Positions 42,601 to 49,576 of a DNA stretch of 64,000 nt are shown one piece after another. Position 1 is the stretch's first letter, and each line of letters opens with the position of its first letter. The stretch lies in NCBI RefSeq assembly GCF_900101765.1, contig NZ_LT627735.1, forward strand, positions 2,201,501 through 2,265,500, read 5' to 3'. Under the pieces are notes generated by a model. It saw only the letters and a program-made list of their open reading frames with translations. It ran no database searches and had not been told where the DNA came from. A program made the position numbers and the translations under genes. The stretch is from Nonlabens sp. Hel1_33_55. Its GTDB lineage: Bacteria; Bacteroidota; Bacteroidia; Flavobacteriales; Flavobacteriaceae.

Positions 42601-43004
42601 TTGGTGACGACTTTTTCAAAAAGTGCGTCTGGATAGGTAACAATTACTGCAGGTTTTTTGCGAGAGTTTATACGATTGAGAACCTCTGCACGCAACAATA
42701 TATTTGCGTTGTCTGTCTTTTCAATCTGGTAAGGTCTGCGATAACTGCCGGGATAAAATAATACATGGTCCTCACCTATCATTTTTTCCAGATCGTTCAA
42801 ATAGTAGGCAGCTTCTTCCTTATCGTTGAGTACAAATAGAACTGGCTTATTGATCGCCTCAAACGCGTTAGTCAGAACCATGGAAAGGGCACTACCCAGC
42901 AGGCCTTTGACCTCGCAACGGCCTTGAGATAGCAACATATGTTCCCGAAGTTTTTCGGAAGCACTTGTTTTACTATAAGATTCTAAAATTTGTGGGTAGG
43001 ACAC
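39654..43004 (-). CDS. mfd: Transcription-repair coupling factor
   Basis: ATP-driven translocase that removes stalled RNA polymerase and recruits UvrA. With a GTG start at 43004 the protein has 1116 residues, close to the usual 1110-1120 for Flavobacteriia. It has the UvrB-like N-terminal domains, the RNA polymerase-interacting domain (about 470-560, with GDYVTHIDHGIGKFGGL), then helicase motifs: CGDVGFGKTEVAIR (Walker A), IIDEEQKFGV (DEEQ box), QMRGRVGRSNKKA and the TRCF C-terminal domain. The longer upstream frame is excluded because it overlaps a divergent gene and its promoter; a TTG at 43010 is an alternative start. Confidence 0.93.
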   Translation of the reverse strand: MSYPQILESYSKTSASEKLREHMLLSQGRCEVKGLLGSALSMVLTNAFEAINKPVLFVLNDKEEAAYYLNDLEKMIGEDHVLFYPGSYRRPYQIEKTDNANILLRAEVLNRINSRKKPAVIVTYPDALFEKVVTKKELDRNTLKISVGDQISIDFANEVLFEYAFKRVDFVTEPGEFSVRGGILDVFSFSNDEPYRIEFFGNEIDSIRVFDVETQLSKDQIKKLSIIPNVENKQSSEKRESFLKYLSSKTVVIARNVEMMYGRIDSLFAKAEQAYNELQGEIKQLEPEDIFSKSALLKEQLADFNLVELSGNNADITFKTVPQPSFNKQFELLIENLKQNEADGYKTYLFCSTAQQAKRFKDIFDDMGANVAYETVIMTLYRGFIDHDLRIACYTDHEIFDRYHKFQLKNGYAKKQAITLKELNTLEKGDYVTHIDHGIGKFGGLQKIDVNGKMQEAIKLFYGERDILYVSIHSLHKITRYSAKDGKTPKIYKLGSPAWKKLKAKTKTRVKQIAFDLIKLYAKRRANKGFQYAPDGYLQNELEASFIYEDTPDQSTATQDVKNDMESERPMDRLVCGDVGFGKTEVAIRAAFKAAVNGKQVAVLVPTTILAFQHAKTFKERLADMPVKVDYLNRFRTAKERRGVLEGLADGSIDIVIGTHQLVNKSVKFKDIGLLIIDEEQKFGVAVKDKLKTLKENIDTLTLTATPIPRTLQFSLMAARDLSVIKTAPPNRHPIETQIVRFSEETIRDAISYEISRGGQVFFVHNRIENIKEVAGMIQRSIPDARVGIGHGQMDGKKLEELMLAFMNGEFDVLVSTTIIESGLDVPNANTIFINNANNFGLSDLHQMRGRVGRSNKKAFCYFITPPYDMMTDDARKRMQAIESFSELGSGFNIAMKDLEIRGAGDILGGEQSGFINEIGFDTYQKILSEAIEELKENEFSDLYNTDVINKKHVSDVTIDTDFELLFPDDYINSVTERLALYSKLNDVEDQAGLDVFRKELVDRFGELPDPAEDLLTSIKLKWIASRMGLEKIVMKQGKFVGYFIADQQSKFYQSDTFNYLIQSMSQRGSKMQMKEKQTRSGLRLLLKMEHINSVDKAFQIMNEVLPLEEPAVEQE
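42192..42208. repeat. Dispersed palindrome, damaged copy inside mfd
   Basis: The 17-base CGCTTTCGCGAAAAGCG has one extra A that breaks the symmetry. On the coding strand it is read as LFAKAE, close to the AFAKA form. Confidence 0.85.
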
Positions 43005-43022
43005 ACGCAATGTAGTTAGCTG

Positions 43023-43054
43023 CAAAGATAGACCGCGACAGTATCTGTTCCCAA
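43023..43054 (-). promoter_or_regulatory. Promoter of mfd
   Basis: On the minus strand TTG (43052-43054) is followed after 21 bases by TATCTTTG (43023-43030). This places transcription start near 43016, only 6-12 bases before the TTG/GTG start codons, and supports a short N-terminus. Confidence 0.6.
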
Positions 43055-43106
43055 ATATTGAGAATTCTTTCACAGCCTCAAGATTCAAACCACTTACTTT
43101 TAGAAC

Positions 43107-44444
43107 ATGGAGAAATATGATGTTTTTGTTTTGGGAACCGGAACTGCTGGAAAATTGGTTGCCAATAGATGTAAGGATGCAGGTTTGAAAGTTGGAATCA
43201 TAGATAATAGAGAATATGGAGGCACCTGTTCCCAACGTGGATGTGACCCCAAGAAACTACTGCTTGCCAGTAGCGAGGCCGTGGATTTTGCCAGAAATAT
43301 GAAAGGTGATGGTTTTGAAGGCGATGCAAATATCAATTGGAGAGATGCCTACAATTATATAAGACGATACACTCAGAACATTCCAGACAATACAGAAAAA
43401 AGTCTGAAGAAGAATAACATCGACTGTTATCATGGAGATGGAAAATTCATCGATGAAAAGACGTTTACGTTTGATGACACCACAATCACGGCAGACATTT
43501 TTGTAATTGCAACAGGTATGCAGCCTAGACCATTGTCTATTCCAGGAGCAGATCACATGCTTACTAGCGAGGACTTTTTCAAAATGAAGGATCTACCAGA
43601 AAAAATGGTGTTTGCCGGCGGCGGCTACATAGGGATGGAATTTAGCCATATGATGGCTCGGGCAGGAGTCAAGGTCACCGTGATTGAACAGAGCAACCAA
43701 ATCTTATCACCATTTGAAAAGTACGTTGCTGACTATTTGATGGAAGATTCCATCAAGCTAGGAATTGATATAAAATTAGACTCTACCTTATCCTCTGTAG
43801 AGAAAAATGGAGATCGATTTGTGGTTCATTATGGTCATGAAGGTTCCGTTCATCAAGTCACAACTGATATGGTGTACAATACCACTGGCCGTGTTCCATC
43901 CACTAAAACGTTGGATCTTGACAAGGCTGGCGTCGTTACAGATGGCGGTAGTGTCGTAGTGAACGATTGTTTACAAAGTACCACAAACAAAAGGTTCTAC
44001 GCTTGCGGTGATGTTTCCAGCATGAATTTACCACTAACACCATTAAGTGGACTAGAAGCAAACATTGCAGCAAAAAATATAACTGAAGGTAAACACCCGA
44101 TGGTTCCCATTGATATTCCCAGTGTGGCATTCACCATTCCACAGGTGGCCAGCATAGGTTTAACTGAAGAACAGGCTACAGAACAAAACAAAAAGTTCAA
44201 GGTCTTAAAGGATGACGCCAGTGGCTGGTTCAACACTAGACGTATGAACGCGGGTGCCTATGCCTATAAAGTCATAATCGAAGAAGAAACAGGAATGGTA
44301 TTAGGCGCTCATATCGTCTCTCATGAGGCTGGAGAAACCATCAATCTATTTTCTGTAGCGATGAATCATAACATCACATTCCAGCATTTACAGCAAACGA
44401 TTTTTACCTATCCCAGCTGGGCAAATGACCTTAAAAGTTTTTAG
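43107..44444 (+). CDS. Class I pyridine nucleotide-disulfide oxidoreductase
   Basis: FAD flavoprotein of 445 residues related to dihydrolipoyl dehydrogenase, glutathione reductase and mercuric reductase. It has the FAD motif FVLGTGTAGKLVA at the start, the redox-active pair GGTCSQRGCDPKK (Cys42 and Cys47), a second Rossmann motif (MVFAGGGYIGMEFSHMMARAG) for NAD(P)H, and the FAD-binding strand RFYACGD. The C-terminal dimer domain lacks the HPTxxE His-Glu pair that most disulfide reductases use; it ends with TIFTYPSWANDLKSF. So the enzyme is not a standard lipoyl or glutathione reductase. The gene is divergent to mfd. Confidence 0.85.
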   Translation: MEKYDVFVLGTGTAGKLVANRCKDAGLKVGIIDNREYGGTCSQRGCDPKKLLLASSEAVDFARNMKGDGFEGDANINWRDAYNYIRRYTQNIPDNTEKSLKKNNIDCYHGDGKFIDEKTFTFDDTTITADIFVIATGMQPRPLSIPGADHMLTSEDFFKMKDLPEKMVFAGGGYIGMEFSHMMARAGVKVTVIEQSNQILSPFEKYVADYLMEDSIKLGIDIKLDSTLSSVEKNGDRFVVHYGHEGSVHQVTTDMVYNTTGRVPSTKTLDLDKAGVVTDGGSVVVNDCLQSTTNKRFYACGDVSSMNLPLTPLSGLEANIAAKNITEGKHPMVPIDIPSVAFTIPQVASIGLTEEQATEQNKKFKVLKDDASGWFNTRRMNAGAYAYKVIIEEETGMVLGAHIVSHEAGETINLFSVAMNHNITFQHLQQTIFTYPSWANDLKSF

Positions 44445-45265
44445 GCCTTACTCGCTCGCCACTGCTTGAATTTGAGCATGGGATTGGTAGCTCTATTTTG
44501 ATAACCATGTACCATGGTATTTAAAAACAAGACTATAGCTGCGCCTAAAGCGAGGTATGCTATATCATCCATCGTTCCCGTATGGCGCACATATATTGCA
44601 ACAAGCGCCCATACAGCGACTGCAGCATATTCACGCATATTACGGTACCAGATCATCAATAAATTAATAACTGTAGCAATCACGATCAAGCATATGGTCG
44701 CAAGAATCTGCTGGTTTTCTGGTATTTCAAACATACCATTCAAAAAACTGGCGACGTTAGCAATGATCGCCACACTTATCCATCCAGAATAGAGACACAA
44801 AGGCCACCATACAAAAGCGATCACGGGAAATGGAGCGTCCCATAATTCCATATCCAGTTGCTTAATACACATTAATAAACAAGCTAGAATCCCTACCATA
44901 CACATTACTGAAGCGCCTATCATTTCTTGCAACCACAAGGCAACCCAGACGGAGCAAAAGATATTTGCCAGTAAAAAATAAGGGAAAGTCGATACGACAA
45001 AGTTGGTTCTATAGCTGCGAGGTTGTAGTGATTTCGCTTTCGCGAAAGCAGCATACACACCATATCCAGCAAACACCAACAACATCAGGAAAATCAATCC
45101 CCAAATGGAAAATGCATAACTCGCTGGCGTGAAAAGATTGTTGTACTCTGCACTTAGATCACCAACAGTTTTGCCGTTAAAATTACCAGTGTTTGCGTAA
45201 CCGTTCCAGGCGATGAGAATGATGACGATCAATAGGTTAAGAATGCTGATCAAACGTTTATACAT
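44441..45265 (-). CDS. TspO/MBR-related tryptophan-rich membrane protein
   Basis: A 274-residue membrane protein with about eight hydrophobic helices. The motif FTPASYAFSIWGLIFL (about residues 46-61) and LYSGWISVAIIANVASFL match the TspO/MBR family, which binds tetrapyrroles and cholesterol-like molecules, but this protein is about twice as long as classical TspO. The exact function is unclear. A palindromic repeat is read as AAFAKAKS in a polar loop between helices 2 and 3. The stop overlaps the convergent oxidoreductase stop by four bases. Confidence 0.75.
   Translation of the reverse strand: MYKRLISILNLLIVIILIAWNGYANTGNFNGKTVGDLSAEYNNLFTPASYAFSIWGLIFLMLLVFAGYGVYAAFAKAKSLQPRSYRTNFVVSTFPYFLLANIFCSVWVALWLQEMIGASVMCMVGILACLLMCIKQLDMELWDAPFPVIAFVWWPLCLYSGWISVAIIANVASFLNGMFEIPENQQILATICLIVIATVINLLMIWYRNMREYAAVAVWALVAIYVRHTGTMDDIAYLALGAAIVLFLNTMVHGYQNRATNPMLKFKQWRASKA
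45036..45049. repeat. Dispersed palindrome, copy 14 (inside the TspO-like gene)
   Basis: Perfect 14-base core in a loop-coding segment, read as AFAKA. Confidence 0.95.
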
Positions 45266-45299
45266 GGGTGGTTTTTGTGGGAATAAATATACAGTAGTT

Positions 45300-45935
45300 T
45301 TAGGATAACTCTAGTACCTCATTCTCAACACAAACAAATATACGGTTGCCTTTTTGTGGCTTCATCGCATATGTTCCCGTGAAATCGCCAAAAGCTGGTA
45401 AGATCATCCCATAATCCGTACAAAAGAAGCAGGGCATTTTCAAACGTTGCCTACCTACACCCGTCAATTTAACTGATGGATGGATATGTCCCGCAATATT
45501 GAAAATCCCGTCTTTCTCTAAAGGATGATGCGTTAATAGGACATCACCCATCTGTATGTGCTGTATCGTTTTTATTCCCAGCATATTGAAATAGTTGCTG
45601 GAAATAAGGTCATGGTTGCCCATTACCAATGATATTTCTACGGTTTGCATGCGCGACCACTGTTCAAAGAAATGCCACTCGGCATTTTTATAGGAATGAA
45701 ATAAATCTCCCAAGAACCAAAGCCTCGACGGCTCAAAATCTGCAATAACCGCATTGAGTTTATCGTACTCAAAATCATCTGCCTGAGAAGGAACCGCCAT
45801 TCCATGCTTTCTAAAATGGGCACTTTTACCAAGGTGAACATCTGCTAGGAGAACGACGTCTTGTTCTTCCCAATAGCAGGCGCCAGTGGCATGTAAATAA
45901 AATGTCTGGTTGTGAAGTTTTACTTTAAGACTCAA
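45300..45935 (-). CDS. pdeM: Ligase-associated DNA-damage-response endonuclease PdeM
   Basis: Calcineurin-like metallophosphoesterase, 211 residues, of the PdeM type found with DNA ligase D-like systems. The metal-binding motifs are LADVHLGKSAHFR (Asp, His), WFLGDLFHSYKN (Gly-Asp), VMGNHDL (Asn-His-Asp), LLTHHP and AGHIHPS (Gly-His-x-His). The partners LigD/ligase-associated helicase are not in this window. It is the last gene of a leftward run from porZ, ten bases after the lipoprotein gene. Confidence 0.92.
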   Translation of the reverse strand: MSLKVKLHNQTFYLHATGACYWEEQDVVLLADVHLGKSAHFRKHGMAVPSQADDFEYDKLNAVIADFEPSRLWFLGDLFHSYKNAEWHFFEQWSRMQTVEISLVMGNHDLISSNYFNMLGIKTIQHIQMGDVLLTHHPLEKDGIFNIAGHIHPSVKLTGVGRQRLKMPCFFCTDYGMILPAFGDFTGTYAMKPQKGNRIFVCVENEVLELS

Positions 45936-45945
45936 AGCTTTTTAT

Positions 45946-46437
45946 TTATCCAGGTAACAGTTGGCGTTTGAGATTTTTCCCGTGAAGCCTGACGATTTCA
46001 TTTTCTATAAATTTTAATACCTCAGGACAATTGCGTTTAAAATCTTCTGACTGCACACTCTTTTTACGGCCCTTATAATCTACGGTGACTTTAAGAAAAC
46101 TATTGTCTGATGTAGGACTTTTATAAGCATCTCTAAGTTCAAAAAACCCTTTATCTATGATCTGTTTGAAAAGCATGTCATGCTCTTTCTGTGAAATTCT
46201 GGTTTGAGAGGCCACGGTGTATTGAGGAAATTCTTCTATAATGGCATTGTCAGAAGGAACAAATTCAACAATAGAATCTTGCAGTACAAATGTATCGTTA
46301 TGAAATGCGCCACGTTCTACGATGATTTTAGAAACTGAATGATCAGAATGTTCTACACGCTGTGCTTCTTTATTTTCCTTGCAAGAAATACTGAAAACAG
46401 CTAAAATTAATAACAAACAAATCGACCTATTCTTCAT
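45946..46437 (-). CDS. Small lipoprotein in the recO-pdeM operon
   Basis: A 163-residue exported protein with a lipoprotein signal peptide (MKNRSICLLLILAVFSISC, cysteine near residue 19). The mature part has a mixed fold pattern and includes SQKEHDMLFKQIIDKGFFELRD and VTVDYKGRKKSV, a strand and helix arrangement resembling small DUF6438 or emfourin-like inhibitor domains; this link is tentative. The ATG at 46437 begins the signal peptide; the upstream TTG adds two residues. It follows the TonB receptor gene by nine bases and may be its accessory. Confidence 0.7.
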   Translation of the reverse strand: MKNRSICLLLILAVFSISCKENKEAQRVEHSDHSVSKIIVERGAFHNDTFVLQDSIVEFVPSDNAIIEEFPQYTVASQTRISQKEHDMLFKQIIDKGFFELRDAYKSPTSDNSFLKVTVDYKGRKKSVQSEDFKRNCPEVLKFIENEIVRLHGKNLKRQLLPG

Positions 46438-46445
46438 GACCAATT

Positions 46446-48857
46446 TTAAAATGAATAATTGAGTGCCAGTATCAAATTGCGGCCTGCAGCAGCGATACCT
46501 GAAGAATAAGTTCTATAACGCTGGTCGGTTATATTTTCAAGAGTGGCGATACCACTTAGGCTGTCTGTAAATTGATATTGAGACCTCAAGTTAATCGTAT
46601 ACCATGATGGAGAAAACGGATTTCCGTTTTCATCAATTGCATATAAATAGTCACGATCCTGTTGCTCTGGAGCCAGCTCATCAAAATCAAATTGGCCATT
46701 AAATAAAGTAAACGCATCCAGCTTCAACTTACCTTGATTATAAACTAAATGAGCATCACCAAATGCTGGTGCCACATGCCTTACAGCAACCTCACTGCCA
46801 TCTTCTTCTTCCTGCTTCCCATCTAACCAAGTGTAATGTCCATAGAGTTTGAAACGATCAGATATTTTATAATCCAGACCTATTTCAACACCATAAACCT
46901 TAGAGGTTTCAGCATTTTGAATAGCTTGTACTTGACTCAATTCACCTTGATATACGATCATATCTTCACCATTGAGTGTAAAATCCCTAGCCACTAATGC
47001 ATCGTTGAGAATAGTATAATAGCCAGCGACATCTATGGTAAGGTCGCTTGTAATTCTTTTCTTGAAACCAACTTCGGCATTATAGGAATATTCAGACTCG
47101 ATATCAGGATTGGGAACAATTACTGTTTCTGGACTAGGATCAAAAATCTTCCCGATGTCATCAATATTGGGAGCTCTAAAAGCCGTACTTAAATTGGCTC
47201 GCAATTCCAGCGTTGGATCTGGTAAATACGTTGCGCCCAATCCTCCAGTAAGTGCTCCAGTATTTACTGTGGCAGTTTCAAAAGGAAAATTGAAAAAGGT
47301 ATTGTCGAATGTGGCATCCAACCAAATGTGGTTGTATCTGGCTCCGGACTGAATGGTAAAGTTGGAGGCAACCTTCCATTGATAGCTTATATATGCTGCA
47401 AGCGACTGCCATGTAGAACCATCAGGATATCTCGTGGCAGCATCTTCACGCTCACCAGTTTCAATATCAAAAATACTGCCTGTGGACTTCACCTTATTGT
47501 GAACATATTCTGCGCCATAGAATAAGATATTATCCTCACGATTACGACGTTCAAAATCAATCGCCGTACTCCACGCATCTACCTGTTCATCATTCTCAAA
47601 CAAATCTGGTGATTGAAAATCCCGCACATTACGGCTTTCATCAAATCGCTGGAACGCTTGTGTGATAATTACCTTATCGTACCACTTTCCATTACCACGA
47701 TGTTGCGCTTTGGCATTGAGCATCAACCACTTCTGCGGCCCGTAATGCCACTCAGAATTTCTTGGGTTTCCGCTTTCGCGAAAGCGATCTAAAGCATCAT
47801 AACGACTGTAATCTGAAGTTGCCGTATAAATCAAGCCTAGGTCAAACTTCCAATTCATGCTGGGTTTATAGCTGAATTTTTGAAGCAGATTGATCTGGTC
47901 AAAACCGGTAGGCACCTGTACTTCTGGATCATCATTTTGCAATACGACGTCCTCACCATTGCGTCTCGCGGCATATTGTTCTCGCAAATAATCATCAGGC
48001 CCGTGAGAACCCATTTTTAAATCGTCAAAAGAATTGATGCTTATACTGGTCGTACTTGCAAAATTGGTGGTCCCATAATTGAAATCTACGTGACCCGTTT
48101 TTTCATTATTGGCGGTTGAATAACGCAGAATGCTGTTTCCATTAAAGCTTTCACCTTCATCAGAAAATTGTGGTGATAACGTGAAAAAATTCATTACTCC
48201 ACCTATCGCATCACTACCATAAACGACGCTACCAGGACCTAGAATGACCTCAGTACGCTCCACACTAAGCGGATCAATGGAAATAATATTCTGAAGATTA
48301 CCTCCACGAAAAATGGCCGTGTTCATACGTACTCCATCAACAGTAAGCAGCAACCTATTTGTTGAAAAACCCCTAATCAGTGGACTGCCGCCACCTTGCT
48401 GAGATTTTTGAACATACACTTGACCGGTCTGTTGCAGTAAGTCTGCACTGGTCTGCGGATTTTGAAATAGAATTTCCTTTTTACTGGTGCTGACAATTGA
48501 TTGCGGAATATCCTGTTGCCGTTGCTGGAATTTAGAAACAGAAAGCACGACTGGATTCATCGCCTCTGAATTAGGCTTTAATTTTACTATTGAACCTCCA
48601 GCAATAACTTGTTGCCTGGTGGTTTTGATTGTATTAAATGCAAAGCTTTGGAAATAAATACGCTCTGTATTACCAAACTTTTCAAGACTGGCTTTACCGT
48701 CAAAGTCAGTGATCACAGATTTTTGCTTATCCTTATTGTAGATCGCAACACTTGCTACAGGCTCACCAGAAACAGCATCCAACACTTGAATTTGTTGTGC
48801 AGTAAGAGTAAAAAAGGTTCCAAGACAAAATAAAATGAGTAAGGTAAATTTTCTCAC
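46446..48857 (-). CDS. TonB-dependent receptor (heme/siderophore/vitamin type)
   Basis: Outer-membrane receptor of 803 residues. A signal peptide (MRKFTLLILFCLGTFFTLTAQ) is followed by a carboxypeptidase-like domain (about 22-95), the plug (about 110-230, with SPLIRGFSTNRLLLTVDGVRM and VILGPGSVVYGSDAIGGVM) and a barrel ending LALNYSF. The plug resembles heme, hemoglobin or cobalamin receptors more than the SusC type. The start overlaps the recO stop by four bases, so it is part of the porZ-recO operon. A palindromic repeat at 47771-47786 is read as RFRES in a loop-like stretch. Confidence 0.9.
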   Translation of the reverse strand: MRKFTLLILFCLGTFFTLTAQQIQVLDAVSGEPVASVAIYNKDKQKSVITDFDGKASLEKFGNTERIYFQSFAFNTIKTTRQQVIAGGSIVKLKPNSEAMNPVVLSVSKFQQRQQDIPQSIVSTSKKEILFQNPQTSADLLQQTGQVYVQKSQQGGGSPLIRGFSTNRLLLTVDGVRMNTAIFRGGNLQNIISIDPLSVERTEVILGPGSVVYGSDAIGGVMNFFTLSPQFSDEGESFNGNSILRYSTANNEKTGHVDFNYGTTNFASTTSISINSFDDLKMGSHGPDDYLREQYAARRNGEDVVLQNDDPEVQVPTGFDQINLLQKFSYKPSMNWKFDLGLIYTATSDYSRYDALDRFRESGNPRNSEWHYGPQKWLMLNAKAQHRGNGKWYDKVIITQAFQRFDESRNVRDFQSPDLFENDEQVDAWSTAIDFERRNREDNILFYGAEYVHNKVKSTGSIFDIETGEREDAATRYPDGSTWQSLAAYISYQWKVASNFTIQSGARYNHIWLDATFDNTFFNFPFETATVNTGALTGGLGATYLPDPTLELRANLSTAFRAPNIDDIGKIFDPSPETVIVPNPDIESEYSYNAEVGFKKRITSDLTIDVAGYYTILNDALVARDFTLNGEDMIVYQGELSQVQAIQNAETSKVYGVEIGLDYKISDRFKLYGHYTWLDGKQEEEDGSEVAVRHVAPAFGDAHLVYNQGKLKLDAFTLFNGQFDFDELAPEQQDRDYLYAIDENGNPFSPSWYTINLRSQYQFTDSLSGIATLENITDQRYRTYSSGIAAAGRNLILALNYSF
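47771..47786. repeat. Dispersed palindrome, copy 15 (inside the TonB receptor gene)
   Basis: Perfect 16-base palindrome read as LDRFRESGN in the second TonB receptor. Confidence 0.95.
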
Positions 48858-49576
48858 GAATCGAAAAGCTGTTTCAGGATATCCAAAGAATTAGGTTTTT
48901 TAAATGTGTGCAGGTGGATTTTAAAATAATCCAACACTAAATTTAAAAGCGCCGTACGTTGGTTTCGGTTAATCTTAATGGTGTGGATAGCATCAATTTT
49001 TGTACCAATGAACGCCTTCATCAAAGAACTTTCCTCTTGATTTAGATGATGTGGTTGCAAGCCATTATTATCAAAACTACCATCCAACATATTTAAATAC
49101 GGAAAACCAATCGTTGATTTATCGATACCAAAACCCATTAATTCGCTCATATCCAATAGCGCTTTGAGCGTAAAGTTTGCGGTATGATCTGTCTGATCAA
49201 GGTATTCAAATATGGTACTTAGGTAATCATAGAGCTGTTCGTCCGGTTGCTGTTCAGTCAGCAATTGGGATAGTACCTCACCAAAGAAAAGCGCCACGCA
49301 ACTTTTTGCAATATCCACAGGTATATTGACATAAGTGAAGCTAGTGGTAGCTTCTTTAATATACTCTAGTGATCCTTTGCCTTTATGCTGTGTCTGTATC
49401 TCTAATTGCGTCAAAGGTTGGAACAAAGAAACTCGCAATTTTCCCTTACGCGACTTACGTATGCCTTTGAGCATATAACTTTGCGTACCCAACTTCTTAG
49501 TGTAGATTCTGGCAATAAGATCTGCCTCACCATATTTGATGGTAGACAGCACGATGGCTGGCGTATTAACGATCAT
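48854..49576 (-). CDS. recO: DNA repair protein RecO
   Basis: Mediator of RecF-pathway recombination that helps load RecA. The 240-residue protein has the N-terminal OB-fold domain (MIVNTPAIVLSTIKYGEAD, then MLKGIRKSRKGKLRVSLFQPL) and the helical C-terminal domain. No zinc-binding cysteines are visible, as is usual for Bacteroidota RecO. The start codon comes directly after the porZ stop, and the stop overlaps the receptor start by four bases. Confidence 0.93.
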   Translation of the reverse strand: MIVNTPAIVLSTIKYGEADLIARIYTKKLGTQSYMLKGIRKSRKGKLRVSLFQPLTQLEIQTQHKGKGSLEYIKEATTSFTYVNIPVDIAKSCVALFFGEVLSQLLTEQQPDEQLYDYLSTIFEYLDQTDHTANFTLKALLDMSELMGFGIDKSTIGFPYLNMLDGSFDNNGLQPHHLNQEESSLMKAFIGTKIDAIHTIKINRNQRTALLNLVLDYFKIHLHTFKKPNSLDILKQLFDS

